A DNA stretch of 64,000 bases, from NCBI RefSeq assembly GCF_022539505.1, contig NC_061513.1, positions 175,304,017-175,368,016 on the forward strand, given 5' to 3'. This DNA is from Lolium rigidum (taxonomy: Eukaryota; Streptophyta; Magnoliopsida; Poales; Poaceae). Position 1 is the first letter of the stretch, and each line of letters opens with the position of its first letter. Shown here piece by piece: positions 45,550-56,089 of this stretch. The position numbers were made by a program, and so were the translations under genes. The notes under the pieces were generated by a model. That model did not search any database. It was given only the letters and a program-made list of their open reading frames with translations, and was not told where the DNA came from.

Positions 45550-47286
45550 GAGCATCTCCAATCGCGTCCCCCAAAGGCATTTGGGGCGCGCCGAACAAAA
45601 AAACGTTCCCAGCCGCATTCCCCAAAGCCACTTTTTGTCCGGCGAGGCCCGATACGGTGTCCGGCGCCCCGAGCCCGTCCCCGTCCCATAGGGGACGCTC
45701 CGGGCACACCGAACACAACGAAAAGCGAGGCGAAACGACGCAGGCCCGATGCGTCAGCGGCTCGGAAGCCTAAAACCCCGTCGCCTACCTTTGGTCAAGC
45801 GACGTTAATGGTGTCCCAGTTTTCCCAGGCGACGCAGGGACGCGTCTCGTCGTGCACGGTCGCGTGGCCGTCCGCGCCGGCGTTATTGCGTGCAACCACC
45901 CGCCGCCGCCGCTGTACATTAAGAGGCCCTACGGTTCGTCCCAATCACTCACCGCTCCCAAACCTTCTCGTCGCCGCCCCCTCCCCCAGATCTTCTCCTC
46001 GCCGGCCCAAGCATTGTCGTCCTCGTCCGCCCGCAAGATCGCCGCGGCGAACGGCTTCGGCCGCGGCAGCCTAACCGTGAAGGAGGCATGGGCGCTGTAC
46101 CACGCGGGATATCATATCCTGCCGGACATGCGCCTGCCAAGCAGCGGCGGATGGAAGATGTCCATGAACGGCATTGGCATCCCGCCGCCGCTGAAGCCGG
46201 GCACGGAGCAATGGAAGGACGGCATCAGGGCTCGGTGGGCTGAACTCAGCGCCGAGGAGCGGGCGGATCCAACTTGGGCGCCCAAGAACAACGACGAGTG
46301 GTGGGCCACGTACTTCAAGACCAAGTACGACGAGGAGATGCGCAGCACCGATGGCCTCATCGGCAGGCCGAACAGCTGGAACAAGGACGGGCGCGCCCGG
46401 TTTTGGGGCGTTCCGGGGCGCACCCTCGAGAGCGTCATCCGCGGCATCCGCAATGGCGCCCCAAGGTTGGAGGTGCCGCCCTCACCGCCACCATCTCCCG
46501 CGGCGCAATGGTAGCGGAGGAGGACCTCCTACTCGTCCTCCTCGAACTCTTCTTCCTCAGGACCGGCCCGATCGACGCTGTCCTCGTCGTACCGCTCGGT
46601 GCCCTACACCGTCCCCAACCGCGTGAAGGAGGAGCCGGCGACGCCCGTCAATTTGAGGCGAGGCGGCAGCGGCAGCCGGCGCCAGCAAGAGAGGCAGGGC
46701 GGCGCCCTCCTCATCCCGAAGCCAGAGGTGAAGGAGGAACCGGAGGAAGCGTCGCAGGCGGCGCTGCTGGCGGAGTACGAGCGGCAGCATGACCCCGAGG
46801 ACTGCCCAGGGCTGCGAGCGGTGTGCTTGGCATCGCTGAACGACAAGGACGCCTGGAGGGGCGACCTGGACACGGCGATCGCCATGTCCATCCGCGACTC
46901 CGGCAAGCCGCTCGTGGACCTCACCGACGACGAGGCAGGACCAAGCAGCCTGGTGAAGGACGAGCCCGTCGATGAGCCCGACGAGCGCGTCAAGCAGGAG
47001 GTCGTCCCCGACGACATGTACAACTTCCACCAGTACTACAACGCCTCCGGCCGCCGCAAGTACTTTTAGATTAGGTTTAGTTTAAATTTAGTCGAATCTC
47101 GTTCGAATCTATGTAAATTATGCTAAGTTTGGATGAATTTAATCGAATTTCGCTCAAGTTTTAAATTTCTGAAATTTTGTTTGGGGGACGCCACTGGGGA
47201 GCGACATCTCCCAAAGACGGCACGAACAAAACATATCCCCAAACGCTCAATCCGACGCGGTTTGGGGAACGTGACTGGAGATGCTC
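45550..47286. mobile_element. Harbinger-type TIR element, right copy (1737 bp), better preserved
   Basis: TIR GAGCATCTCCAATCGCG at the left and CACTGGAGATGCTC-type inverted end (GTGACTGGAGATGCTC) at the right, with TTA at 45547-45549 and 47287-47289. GC-rich interior with one long reading frame on the plus strand and no DDE transposase, so it was probably moved by a partner element. Confidence 0.82.
45852..47069 (+). CDS. Element-encoded protein with SUMO/ubiquitin-type motifs, interrupted by one in-frame TAG
   Basis: One frame runs from about 45852 to TAG at 47067-47069, broken only by TAG at 46512-46514. The left-arm copies have ATG where this copy reads TTG (before SSSSARKIAAANGF), so the original start is lost here; the first in-frame ATG is 46128. 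Part 1 contains TVKEAWALYHAGY, WKDGIRARWAELSAEER and NNDEWWATYFKTKYDEE, a Trp-rich region of unknown fold. Part 2 has four VKxE sites (NRVKEEP, PEVKEEP, SLVKDEP, ERVKQEV), a UIM-like helix (DLDTAIAMSIRDS), a SIM-like PLVDLTDDEA and the tail YNFHQYYNASGRRKYF. Related ORFs are common in Triticeae repeats; I know of no assigned function. Confidence 0.6.
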
Positions 47287-47289
47287 TTA

Positions 47290-47857
47290 GTGCTGGCTTT
47301 AGGGGCCATGTCCAGGGACAGATTAACAATGCTCGATCATTATCTTCTTCCAAACCCCGATGGCAAAAGGACAAGAAGCCAGCAAGTAATCCATCTCTAG
47401 TGAACACAACTGACAAGAGGAACAACACGGCTACCCCTTCTTCTCTAGATCATCTCCCGTGTGTGAGCCTTACCCTGGATGGCCGTCCATGCAAAGACAA
47501 GGCGCTGTGCGAAATTGATCCAGATGCGATTGGCTTTATTTATAAAGTTGGGCTTAGGACTTCTTTCAAAAAATGATCCAAATGCAATCACAGAAGCATG
47601 GCCTTAATACAAATGTATAACTAATATATTTGCAGTATGCATCCATATGTAGGCAATTCCAAACATCACATTACCCTAAATAAATACAGTATATCAGTTC
47701 ATCGATTCACAATGCTTAGAACATCAATACTCCCGTAAGATTATCACACAACTTCTTAGTGCTGCTACCAGAATACTAATGGTAGGTAAGTATTAGGTGT
47801 AACTGATACTAGCTAGCGTGATCTAGATGCAAAGGGCATCCTTAGTTCATCAGGCCA
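47290..47857. other. Flank between Harbinger-type element and MATH 3' end, right arm
   Basis: Mirror of 30427-30994. Short frames are present but with no family resemblance; I see no gene. Confidence 0.5.
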
Positions 47858-50800
47858 TCACTCATTCGATGAACCGATTATAGTCATTTCCGCCTTGATA
47901 ATGCAGCATGACCGTACAAGGTAACCACAGGACGTATGCCTGAATATACTGAGTGGAATGAAGCTGGACCATCCCCAGCGACATTTCCCCGCAAACACTA
48001 TGAAAGCTGCAATCACAGACAAGGCAAGTTGTTTATCTGCAAACAGGAAATAGCAGTCACTTCGCATCAGTAGCACCTAAGGAGAGCCGAACCTGGAGAT
48101 TTTTTGGTGTAGTGTTTCCCATGCTTTTGGTCCAAAATTGACAAACTCAACTCAACCAACTTTCCAGATTTAGGAGGGAGCTTGTCTGAAGCATCCTTGC
48201 ACAAGTACAAGGAGAGAAAACTAGTGCTGTACTGGTCACCACGAGGATAGACGGCAAAGTACCTGATAATAAACAGGTTCAGTCCATAAGGTGAATATAT
48301 TGACAACCATGTCGAGTGGTGATAAAATACAATTCAGTTCCCAGAAAGCATATGTCATTAATAGATAGGTTAACACAATGAAATCTGCAGCTATGTATAT
48401 GCGTAAAATATACTTTTTTTTACTGGAATACATGTGTAAAATATACAACTGAAGTTGTCTAGTTTCATGCTTACAAATAAACTATAAAACTAATAATGTA
48501 ACTTCGAAATACCATTTATGTCCTTCAATTTCAAATGGGGAAGAGGGGACACAGTGCTCCAAGTTTAATTCAAGAAAGTTGCTCATGGTCAAGGTGCAGG
48601 TCCTTGTGATGAATCCGTTCTTCTGGATGAAGAGGTTCTGAACCGTGGGAGCCTTCTTCTGAACCACAACAGGCTTCTTTTCACGAGGAAAGACATCAAC
48701 CTTCAATATCTCCACACCAAAGACACAGCAATCATTGATCATAAAATCTGGCGATTTCAGCAGTGCTTTAAGAGGCATCAAGTATTCTATTGTTGAGTTT
48801 GTATTGTTGACATAGAAGCTGTACCTAGCTGCAAATAGATACATGTTTGAAGATTAGAGAAAATAATGATTTGAGCAGTAATAGGATGAATGGATGCGAG
48901 TGAAAAACCAACTTACAACCCTACCTTCGCATCCATAATACAACCCATTTGAATAATTATATATTGCCAACACGAACTCTGCCACCACAGTGGAATCTGG
49001 CTCTAAATCCAAACTTTTTATGCTGAGTCCAAGGGAAAGAGCAACATATGGAGTCACAGCGAAGGATTCTCTATTCGAAGGACTCACGCACATAAACCTG
49101 GTAATGCATTGAGTAAAAAACCACGTCAGTTACGAAGGTAAAAACTGAGGTAATTTCTTTACTCCATGCATCCTATCAAGCTTCAGCTTCTAACAGCTAG
49201 TTCATGAGTTCGTATTACTAATTTTACTTCATTAATGTTCGAACGAAAAAATGACTTGATTGAAGATTTTTTTGACTAATCATAAATTGTACATAGATAA
49301 CACATTATCCACCGAAAAAAGATCGGTTCAAACACGCATTCGTCACATAGATCAAACACGCATCCCTTTAATAATGCATACCACTGACGCCCAGCGAAGT
49401 GAAAAGGGGCAGAGTTAATTGGCACAGCTCCCCTGTCAAGTACCGCTGTGAAGTTATGAATCCTCCATTTGAAGCATGGGTCAAGTGGCTTCCCCAGCAG
49501 TGCAGGAGCTGAAATATGCACAAGGGCAATAATAAAAATTACAGGGCAGAAGAAACAATGGAGCACATGCTATGAGCAAATTCAGATGCATGTTGCAGTC
49601 CCAGATAAGCAGGTTACATTGCTTTTTAAAAATATACAAGAAAATCATCCTAGAGAAAGCATAAAAAAGCAGAATGGTTTTCTATGTACACTGGAAAATA
49701 GCACTATGTTGTAATTAACTGAATAAACATCATCATATTTCGTGCGGTGACTTCATGCTTGAACAGTTAATCTTCCCTTGACCCCTTTACAAGATTGTGT
49801 TCTATTCTCCTTTGGGTGCCCATGTTGTGTTCTCTTCTCTTTGAGATAAGTGGCAGAGCTCCTACACTTTGTTCCAAAAAAGTCGACGGCCAGTGACCAG
49901 TGTTGTATTCTCCTTGAGAAGAATAAAAAGCTCCTGCCCTTGTTTTCAAAAGAAGTTCTTGAACAACAACTTTTATGGCAAGTTACTTTTAACTTATTTA
50001 ATTTCTTGTTTCTTCAGAAAAAGGGCTTCATATTCATGAAACGACTAGTTTTCCACGCTCTTCAGTTTGGGGCAAATATAATTCTTACTCTGTCTCAGAC
50101 CCAGAATCCTTAGTCTGACAAGAATCAGGTGATGCAACCAAAAAATTGGCTGCTGACCTGACTTATAGTTTTGCTTATCGAAGTCATAATCTGCATTTTA
50201 ACTAGAAATTGGGCAGAACTTTTAAAAGTTACATGCACATAGACATACAGGGTGCACGTGTAGTGAAGGAGTTGCCCATTACTTTGCCCTTCCTCTTCTC
50301 TCCTCCTGTGCAAGTGATATTAAACATCATAACATAGTACAGAGCAGTGACCAGTGAACATAAATAATCTTGATAGGTAGTTCTAATCTTGTACATATAG
50401 GATCTGGACATCAGATGCATCATCTTATTATCAAGAAACAGTGCTCAGATTTGAGCAAATACGCCTAAATGCTGCCATATTAGTTACAAAGCCCTAAACC
50501 TATGGTTGTGGCCAAATGCTAGGAGGAACATGGTTACTTGCTCCTCAACACCTGCATATAGATGTTGTTCCACAATAACTATTTATCCTTAAACAAAGTA
50601 CAAATATGGAAGAAAAAAAAGGGCTCGTTTCATCCTGGCTGATTAAAGCAATTTGTCTAATGGAGGTGATAGATATCAAGTTCAATTGCTTGCTGTTCCT
50701 GCCGACCGACAGGACAATAGGTTTATCCAATGGTACATATTTTGCCTAGAAGAATGAAGACATTGTGTGTCATTCCAATATCACAGATGATCCATGGTTC

Positions 50801-51324
50801 ACATTTGCCATGCACCCAACATATATACTTCAGAAGAGGAAGGTGTATATATGATATGGATTGTTGCGCAGCATACTTTAATGACTACAAGATAAGGTTT
50901 CTTGTGTGCCGCCGGGGGCTGGGCTGTATATCGCAGCTCCACTTAAAACTCGTGACTAAAAAAAAAAGAAACAATACTGACACAAGAAAAACTGATGTAC
51001 CCTCCATTATTCGGACATGTAAGATCAAAAGTCTCCATATAAAGAGTTCTTTATGTTTCTTTCGATAATATAAAATAATAATCAAGATGCGTGTAAACGG
51101 CAAACAATAGATGGTTATTTCTTCTATTGTTTCCCTCGTCCTGATGCCTCACGCGAAGCAAGCAAAACATACTCTAATGAAGAAGAGAAGTATACCAGTG
51201 CATAAGCAATAAATAAAAGACCATGATCGATGAAGAATTGAACAAAAACCACTCGTATACCAGATCTAGGGTTTTACCGAAAAAAGCTAAATTGAGGCCA
51301 CTACCAACTGCTCAAAATCGCCAT
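47858..51324 (-). pseudogene. Two-MATH-domain gene, right copy, first exon disrupted
   Basis: Exons 2-6 are intact at 49382-49508, 48925-49097, 48513-48828, 48093-48262 and 47858-48006, identical in length to the left copy, with about two residue changes (TMSNF, SILDQ). Exon 1, expected to start at ATG 51324, has codon 8 CAG changed to TAG (51301-51303) and lacks 8 bp before the donor (AGCTTTTTTCGG against AGCTGGTCACGTTATTTCGG). Either this copy lacks a start, or the true first exon lies elsewhere and exon 1 of the left copy is misjudged. A ~115-bp insertion near 51000 lies in intron 1. Confidence 0.65.
50985..51108. other. Right-arm-specific insertion in MATH intron 1
   Basis: About 115 bp (ACTGATGTACCCTCCATTAT through GATGCGTGTAAACGGC) has no counterpart between 27260 and 27300 in the left arm. 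It is AT-rich with a CCCTCC-type start, possibly a MITE remnant. The ends were not resolved. Confidence 0.5.
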
Positions 51325-51731
51325 GGCTACCAGATGTAAGCAGACTCACAATGCTGCAGACGGAAACAAACAAAGGAGTGAAGGGATAGGACGCGACGGC
51401 GGAGGACGCTACCTTCTGACGGGCGACGGCGGGGAGCGGAAGCAGACAGCAGGGCAGAGAGGAGTAGTAGATTGCAAATTGGGCCTTCTAGTCGGGTAGA
51501 AATAAATGTTGCAGATGAGCCTTATCATGTTGTGGTTCAGATAGAACATCCGACCAATGGTAATTCAAGTATAGCACAATAAACCTTTGTACGGAGTACA
51601 TTTTGTTTGAAACAGACTTTACTTTTTTTTTATCATTTCCTTTCTGTTCATCTAACGACGTGGGACGTACGGTGGGAGTCATTTTTAGCACAAGTCAAAT
51701 CCTTCCCATTTGACGCTCTTTTACGAGACAC
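51325..51731. promoter_or_regulatory. Divergent promoter region of MATH and PPR, right arm
   Basis: Mirror of 26618-27038, 407 bp. Similar overall with small indels. No obvious TATA box. Confidence 0.45.
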
Positions 51732-54700
51732 ATGCAGCGCAAGCTCCCGCCATTTGCCCACCTCGCGCTCCGCTCCTCCTCCAGCTCCAGCTCCGCATCC
51801 CATTCCCCGCCGCCACCTCGCCGCCTCCCACCTCCAGTGCCGCTTCGCGACCTCCTCGCCCACCGCCTCCCGCCTCCGCAATCGCCGCCTCCTCGCTCGC
51901 CGCCGCCAGCGCACCCTCACGCCGACCTCCTCTCCCTCCTCCGCCGCCGCGGTGGAGACCCCGCCCCGGAGAGCCTCCACCTCGAGCTCGTCAAGCGCGG
52001 CCTCACCCATGACCTCTTCCTCTCAAACCACCTCGTCAACTCCTACGCCAAGGGCTCGCGCCTCGCCTGCGCGCGCTTGGTGTTCGACGGTATGCCGGAC
52101 CGGAACGCCGTTTCCTGGACCTGCCTCGTATCCGGATACGTGCTGTCGGGGTGCACCGACGAGGCCTTCCGGACGTTCCGCGCGATGCTGCGGGTTGGTT
52201 CTTCAGGCTGCAGCAGGCCCACGTCGTTTACCTTCGGGAGCGTGCTCCGCGCGTGCCAGGACGCCGGCCCGGACCGGTTCGGATTCGCGGTGCAGGTCCA
52301 TGGATTGGTCTCCAAGACTACGTATGCATCGAACACGACGGTTTGCAATGCGCTGATCTCGATGTACGGTAGCTGCTCTGTTGGTCTGCCGCTCCAGGCG
52401 CAGCGGGTGTTTGATACCGCGCCAGTAAGGGACCTCATCACGTGGAACGCCTTGATGTCTGTGTATGCTAAGAAAGGGTATGTGGCGTTGACGTTTTCCT
52501 TGTTCATGGCGATGCTGCGTGATGACCATGCAACTGACTTGAGGCCAAATGAGCATACCTTTGGGAGCCTGGTCACTGCGGCATCTGTGCCCTCGTGCAG
52601 CTCAGGAGTGCTTGAGCAAGTGTTTGCGAGGGTGTTCAGTTCTGGCATCTCAAGTGACCTCTATGTGGGAAGCGCTCTAGTCAGTGCATTTGCGAGGCAT
52701 GGCATGCTCGATAAAGCTAAGGACATTTTTCTCAGTTTGGAACAGAGGAACGCAGTTACATTGAATGGCCTGATCGTAGGTTTGGTCAAGCAGCACTGCA
52801 GTGAAGAAGCAGTTAGGATTTTCATGGGGACTAGGGACTCAGTGGTTGTCAATGCAGACACATATGTCGTGTTGCTCGGTGCGATAGCTGAGTTTTCTGT
52901 GCCGGAGGATGGCTTGATGAAAGGTAGGGAAGTCCACGGACATCTTCTTAGAACTGGACTTATTGATTTGAAAATTGCTGTCAGTAATAGTCTGGTTAAT
53001 ATGTACGCCAAATGCGGTGCCATTGAAAAAGCCTCTAGAGTTTTCCAGTTGCTTTCTGCAAGGGATCGAGTTTCATGGAACACTATTATCTCGGTTCTTG
53101 ATCAGAATGGTTACTGTGAAGGTGCAATGATGAATTACTGTACAATGAGGCAACGTTGTATAAGTCCATCGAATTTTGCAGCAATTAGCGGCTTGAGCTC
53201 ATGTGCAAGTTTGGGACTTTTGGCTGCAGGCCAGCAACTGCATTGTGATGCTGTAAAGTGGGGACTGGATTTAGATACCTCTGTTTCAAATGCATTGGTT
53301 AAAATGTACGGAGAATGTGGAGCTAGGTCCGACTGCTGGGAAGTTTTCAACTCTATGGCTGAACATGATGTTGTTTCCTGGAATTCTATCATGGGTGTCA
53401 TGGCTAATTCGCAAGCACCTATTGCTGAATCCGTTGAAGTATTCTCCAATATGATGAGGAGTGGTTTGGTCCCAAATAAAGTAACATTTGTTAACTTACT
53501 GGCTGCATTGTCGCCGTTGTCTGTGCTTGAATTGGGAAAGCAGGTTCATGCTGTGGTGCTGAAGCATGGAGCTATAGAAGATAATGCAGTGGATAATGCT
53601 CTGATGTCATGTTATGCTAAGTCAGGAGACATGGATTCTTGTGAACAGCTGTTTTCTGAAATGTCGGGTAGAAGGGATGCTGTGTCATGGAATTCAATGA
53701 TTTCAGGTTACATCTACAATGGCCATCTGCAGGAGGCTATGGACTGTGTTTGGCTTATGATACACAGTGACCAAATGATGGACTGTTGCACCTTCTCCAT
53801 TGTACTGAATGCATGTGCCTCTGTCGCAGCATTGGAACGTGGGATGGAGATGCATGCTTTCGGTATTAGGTCACAGTTGGAATCAGATGTTGTGGTTGAG
53901 AGTGCTCTTGTTGATATGTACTCCAAGTGTGGAAGGATAGACTATGCTTCAAAGGTGTTCAATTCCATGAGTCAGAAAAATGAGTTCTCATGGAACTCTA
54001 TGATTTCTGGTTATGCGAGACATGGTCTTGGAAGAAAAGCTTTGGATATCTTTGAAGAAATGCAGCAAAGTGGAGCAAATACAGACCATGTCACATTTAT
54101 CAGTGTTCTGTCTGCCTGCAGTCATGCTGGATTGGTAGATAAAGGTCTAGACTACTTTGAAATGATGGAGGACCATGGTATAGTACCTCAGATTGAACAT
54201 TATTCTTGTGTTATAGACCTGCTTGGTCGAGCTGGTAAGCTCACTAAGATACGGGAATACATCAAGAGAATGCCAATGAAACCAAATGCACTTATATGGA
54301 GGACCGTATTAGTTGCTTGTCGGCAATCAAAGGACAGGGACAAGATAGATCTGGGGAGAGAAGCTTCAAGGATGCTTTTGGAATTAGAACCTCAAAATCC
54401 TGTAAACTATGTTCTCGCATCTAACTTTTATGCAGCAACAGGAAGGTGGGAGGATACAGCCAAAGCACGAGCTGCAATTGGGGGGGCAGCAGTGAAAAAA
54501 GAGGCTGGTCGCAGTTGGGTAACCCTAGGTGATGGAGTTCATACTTTCATTGCCGGAGACAGATCACATCCGAACACCAAAGAAATATATGAAAAACTAA
54601 GTGTTTTGATCCAGAAGATAAGGAATGCAGGTTATGTTCCAATGACAGAGTTTGCCTTGTATGACCTTGAAGAAGAGAACAAAGAGGAGTTGCTAAGCTA

Positions 54701-54911
54701 TCATAGTGAAAAGCTTGCAGTTGCCTTTGTTTTAACTCGCTCCTCCTCAGGTGTCCCCATAAGAATCATGAAAAATCTTCGGGTTTGTGGAGATTGTCAC
54801 ACTGCTTTTAGATACATATCTCAGATTATTGGCCGTCAAATCATTTTAAGGGATTCCATCCGATTCCATCATTTTGAGGATGGAAAGTGTTCTTGTGGAG
54901 ATTACTGGTAG
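51732..54911 (+). CDS. DYW-class PPR protein (At5g09950/MEF7-like), right copy, intact
   Basis: A 1059-residue intronless protein. PLS-DYW PPR proteins bind a specific organellar transcript through the repeats and deaminate C to U through the DYW domain. Residues 1 to about 70 are Ser/Pro/Arg-rich without acids, a mitochondrial or plastid targeting peptide. About 85-870 hold PLS repeats (PDRNAVSWTCLVSGYV, NALMSCYAKSGDMDSCEQLF, NEFSWNSMISGYARHGLGRK, HVTFISVLSACSHAGLVDKG). The E/E+ part follows (NPVNYVLASNFYAATGRWED). The DYW domain has the HSEKLA zinc-site and catalytic motif, CGDCH, and ends CSCGDYW. Arrangement and C-terminus closely resemble Arabidopsis At5g09950 (about 995 residues). Overlapping GC-rich frames at the 5' end are shadows. 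The left copy carries a one-base frameshift. Confidence 0.93.
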   Translation: MQRKLPPFAHLALRSSSSSSSASHSPPPPRRLPPPVPLRDLLAHRLPPPQSPPPRSPPPAHPHADLLSLLRRRGGDPAPESLHLELVKRGLTHDLFLSNHLVNSYAKGSRLACARLVFDGMPDRNAVSWTCLVSGYVLSGCTDEAFRTFRAMLRVGSSGCSRPTSFTFGSVLRACQDAGPDRFGFAVQVHGLVSKTTYASNTTVCNALISMYGSCSVGLPLQAQRVFDTAPVRDLITWNALMSVYAKKGYVALTFSLFMAMLRDDHATDLRPNEHTFGSLVTAASVPSCSSGVLEQVFARVFSSGISSDLYVGSALVSAFARHGMLDKAKDIFLSLEQRNAVTLNGLIVGLVKQHCSEEAVRIFMGTRDSVVVNADTYVVLLGAIAEFSVPEDGLMKGREVHGHLLRTGLIDLKIAVSNSLVNMYAKCGAIEKASRVFQLLSARDRVSWNTIISVLDQNGYCEGAMMNYCTMRQRCISPSNFAAISGLSSCASLGLLAAGQQLHCDAVKWGLDLDTSVSNALVKMYGECGARSDCWEVFNSMAEHDVVSWNSIMGVMANSQAPIAESVEVFSNMMRSGLVPNKVTFVNLLAALSPLSVLELGKQVHAVVLKHGAIEDNAVDNALMSCYAKSGDMDSCEQLFSEMSGRRDAVSWNSMISGYIYNGHLQEAMDCVWLMIHSDQMMDCCTFSIVLNACASVAALERGMEMHAFGIRSQLESDVVVESALVDMYSKCGRIDYASKVFNSMSQKNEFSWNSMISGYARHGLGRKALDIFEEMQQSGANTDHVTFISVLSACSHAGLVDKGLDYFEMMEDHGIVPQIEHYSCVIDLLGRAGKLTKIREYIKRMPMKPNALIWRTVLVACRQSKDRDKIDLGREASRMLLELEPQNPVNYVLASNFYAATGRWEDTAKARAAIGGAAVKKEAGRSWVTLGDGVHTFIAGDRSHPNTKEIYEKLSVLIQKIRNAGYVPMTEFALYDLEEENKEELLSYHSEKLAVAFVLTRSSSGVPIRIMKNLRVCGDCHTAFRYISQIIGRQIILRDSIRFHHFEDGKCSCGDYW

Positions 54912-56089
54912 CCTGTTTATGAGGCGGTAGCAGGACAGGGTATTGTTAACCTCTTCTGATTTTATGGTACCAAACAACGAGACACATGGTGTTCTTAACT
55001 TACCTCCATTTGAGGTCAATGCTGCTATTTAAAGGTTCAGGTAAACTGTTCCATTACCATGGATTTACCGCCACTTCCCTGTTCCAAGTTGCAAAAGATC
55101 CTTAACCTTGAAAGTAATATAGTATTAATTTTTTATAACATGAATACTGACTTAATTGATGTGGTTTGCTGCTATGTAAAACCTTGTATGCAGATTAATT
55201 TGGATCGGAGGGAGTATTAATTTTTTATAACATGAATACTGACTTAATTGATGTGGTTTGCTGCTATGTAAAACCTTGTATGCAGATTAGATTCAGCAAT
55301 CTAGAATTTCTACTTATCTGTAGGCATTCTTCAGTGAGTATACGTGGATAGCACACTCCATAGAAGGTAATATGTCTACTTATCTGTAGACATTCATCGG
55401 TATTATATGTGGATAGCACACGTCATATCTTTTTTTTTTTTGTTCCACAATCGACATGACCTAGTAAGCTCATTTTGTAAGCCTCATTGTGTATTCAGTA
55501 CATTGTGGGACCAACAAACTCATGTCACTCTAACTACGTGAGTTCTTCTTTGGCTGGAAAGCTAAATTGAGATTGAAACCCTGTAATTATGCATTTTTTC
55601 AATGAATAGTAGGCGATCCTCCTACTGTATTTGTTGCCAAAATTTATAAAGTGTTTACAAGGATATGTACAAAGCAAGGAAAGAAACTAGGCAGTAGCCG
55701 TAGATTGTTTATGCTTGTCCTTGACTCTATGCATAGGCAAAGAGATGTCTTGCTTAAAAAAGAGCCTTCTAAGCTTTTGAAGGAAGGCCTAACATGCTTG
55801 CAGATCCATCCGTTTCTTAGTTTCTGAATGATGCATTTATTCTAGATGAAAAAATTACCACGTACGGACATCCAAATGGAATATCCGTTTTATTCTTCTC
55901 AAGGAAATCCCTTATTAGCAAAAAAGAAAGATGGAAAGTGGATTTTACATTCATCAAAACTGACAGGACAGTAGTACAAATGAAGTCAAGGGTATACCAA
56001 TGTGCAAGATTGATCTTTCTATACGTTGGATAAAAGAAGATAGATTATACTTCGGACTTATACATAACAACAACACCAAACATCAGCTC
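54912..56089. other. Intergenic region between PPR and OHP2, right arm, with a tandem duplication
   Basis: Mirror of 22266-23435. The ~75-bp tandem unit lies at about 55121-55288 with the same Stowaway-like scar. I see no gene. Confidence 0.55.

Noticed and set aside
46557..47030. 157- and 139-residue minus-strand frames over the Harbinger-type ORF
   Set aside because: Shadows of the plus-strand frame carrying the VKxE/UIM/SIM motifs.
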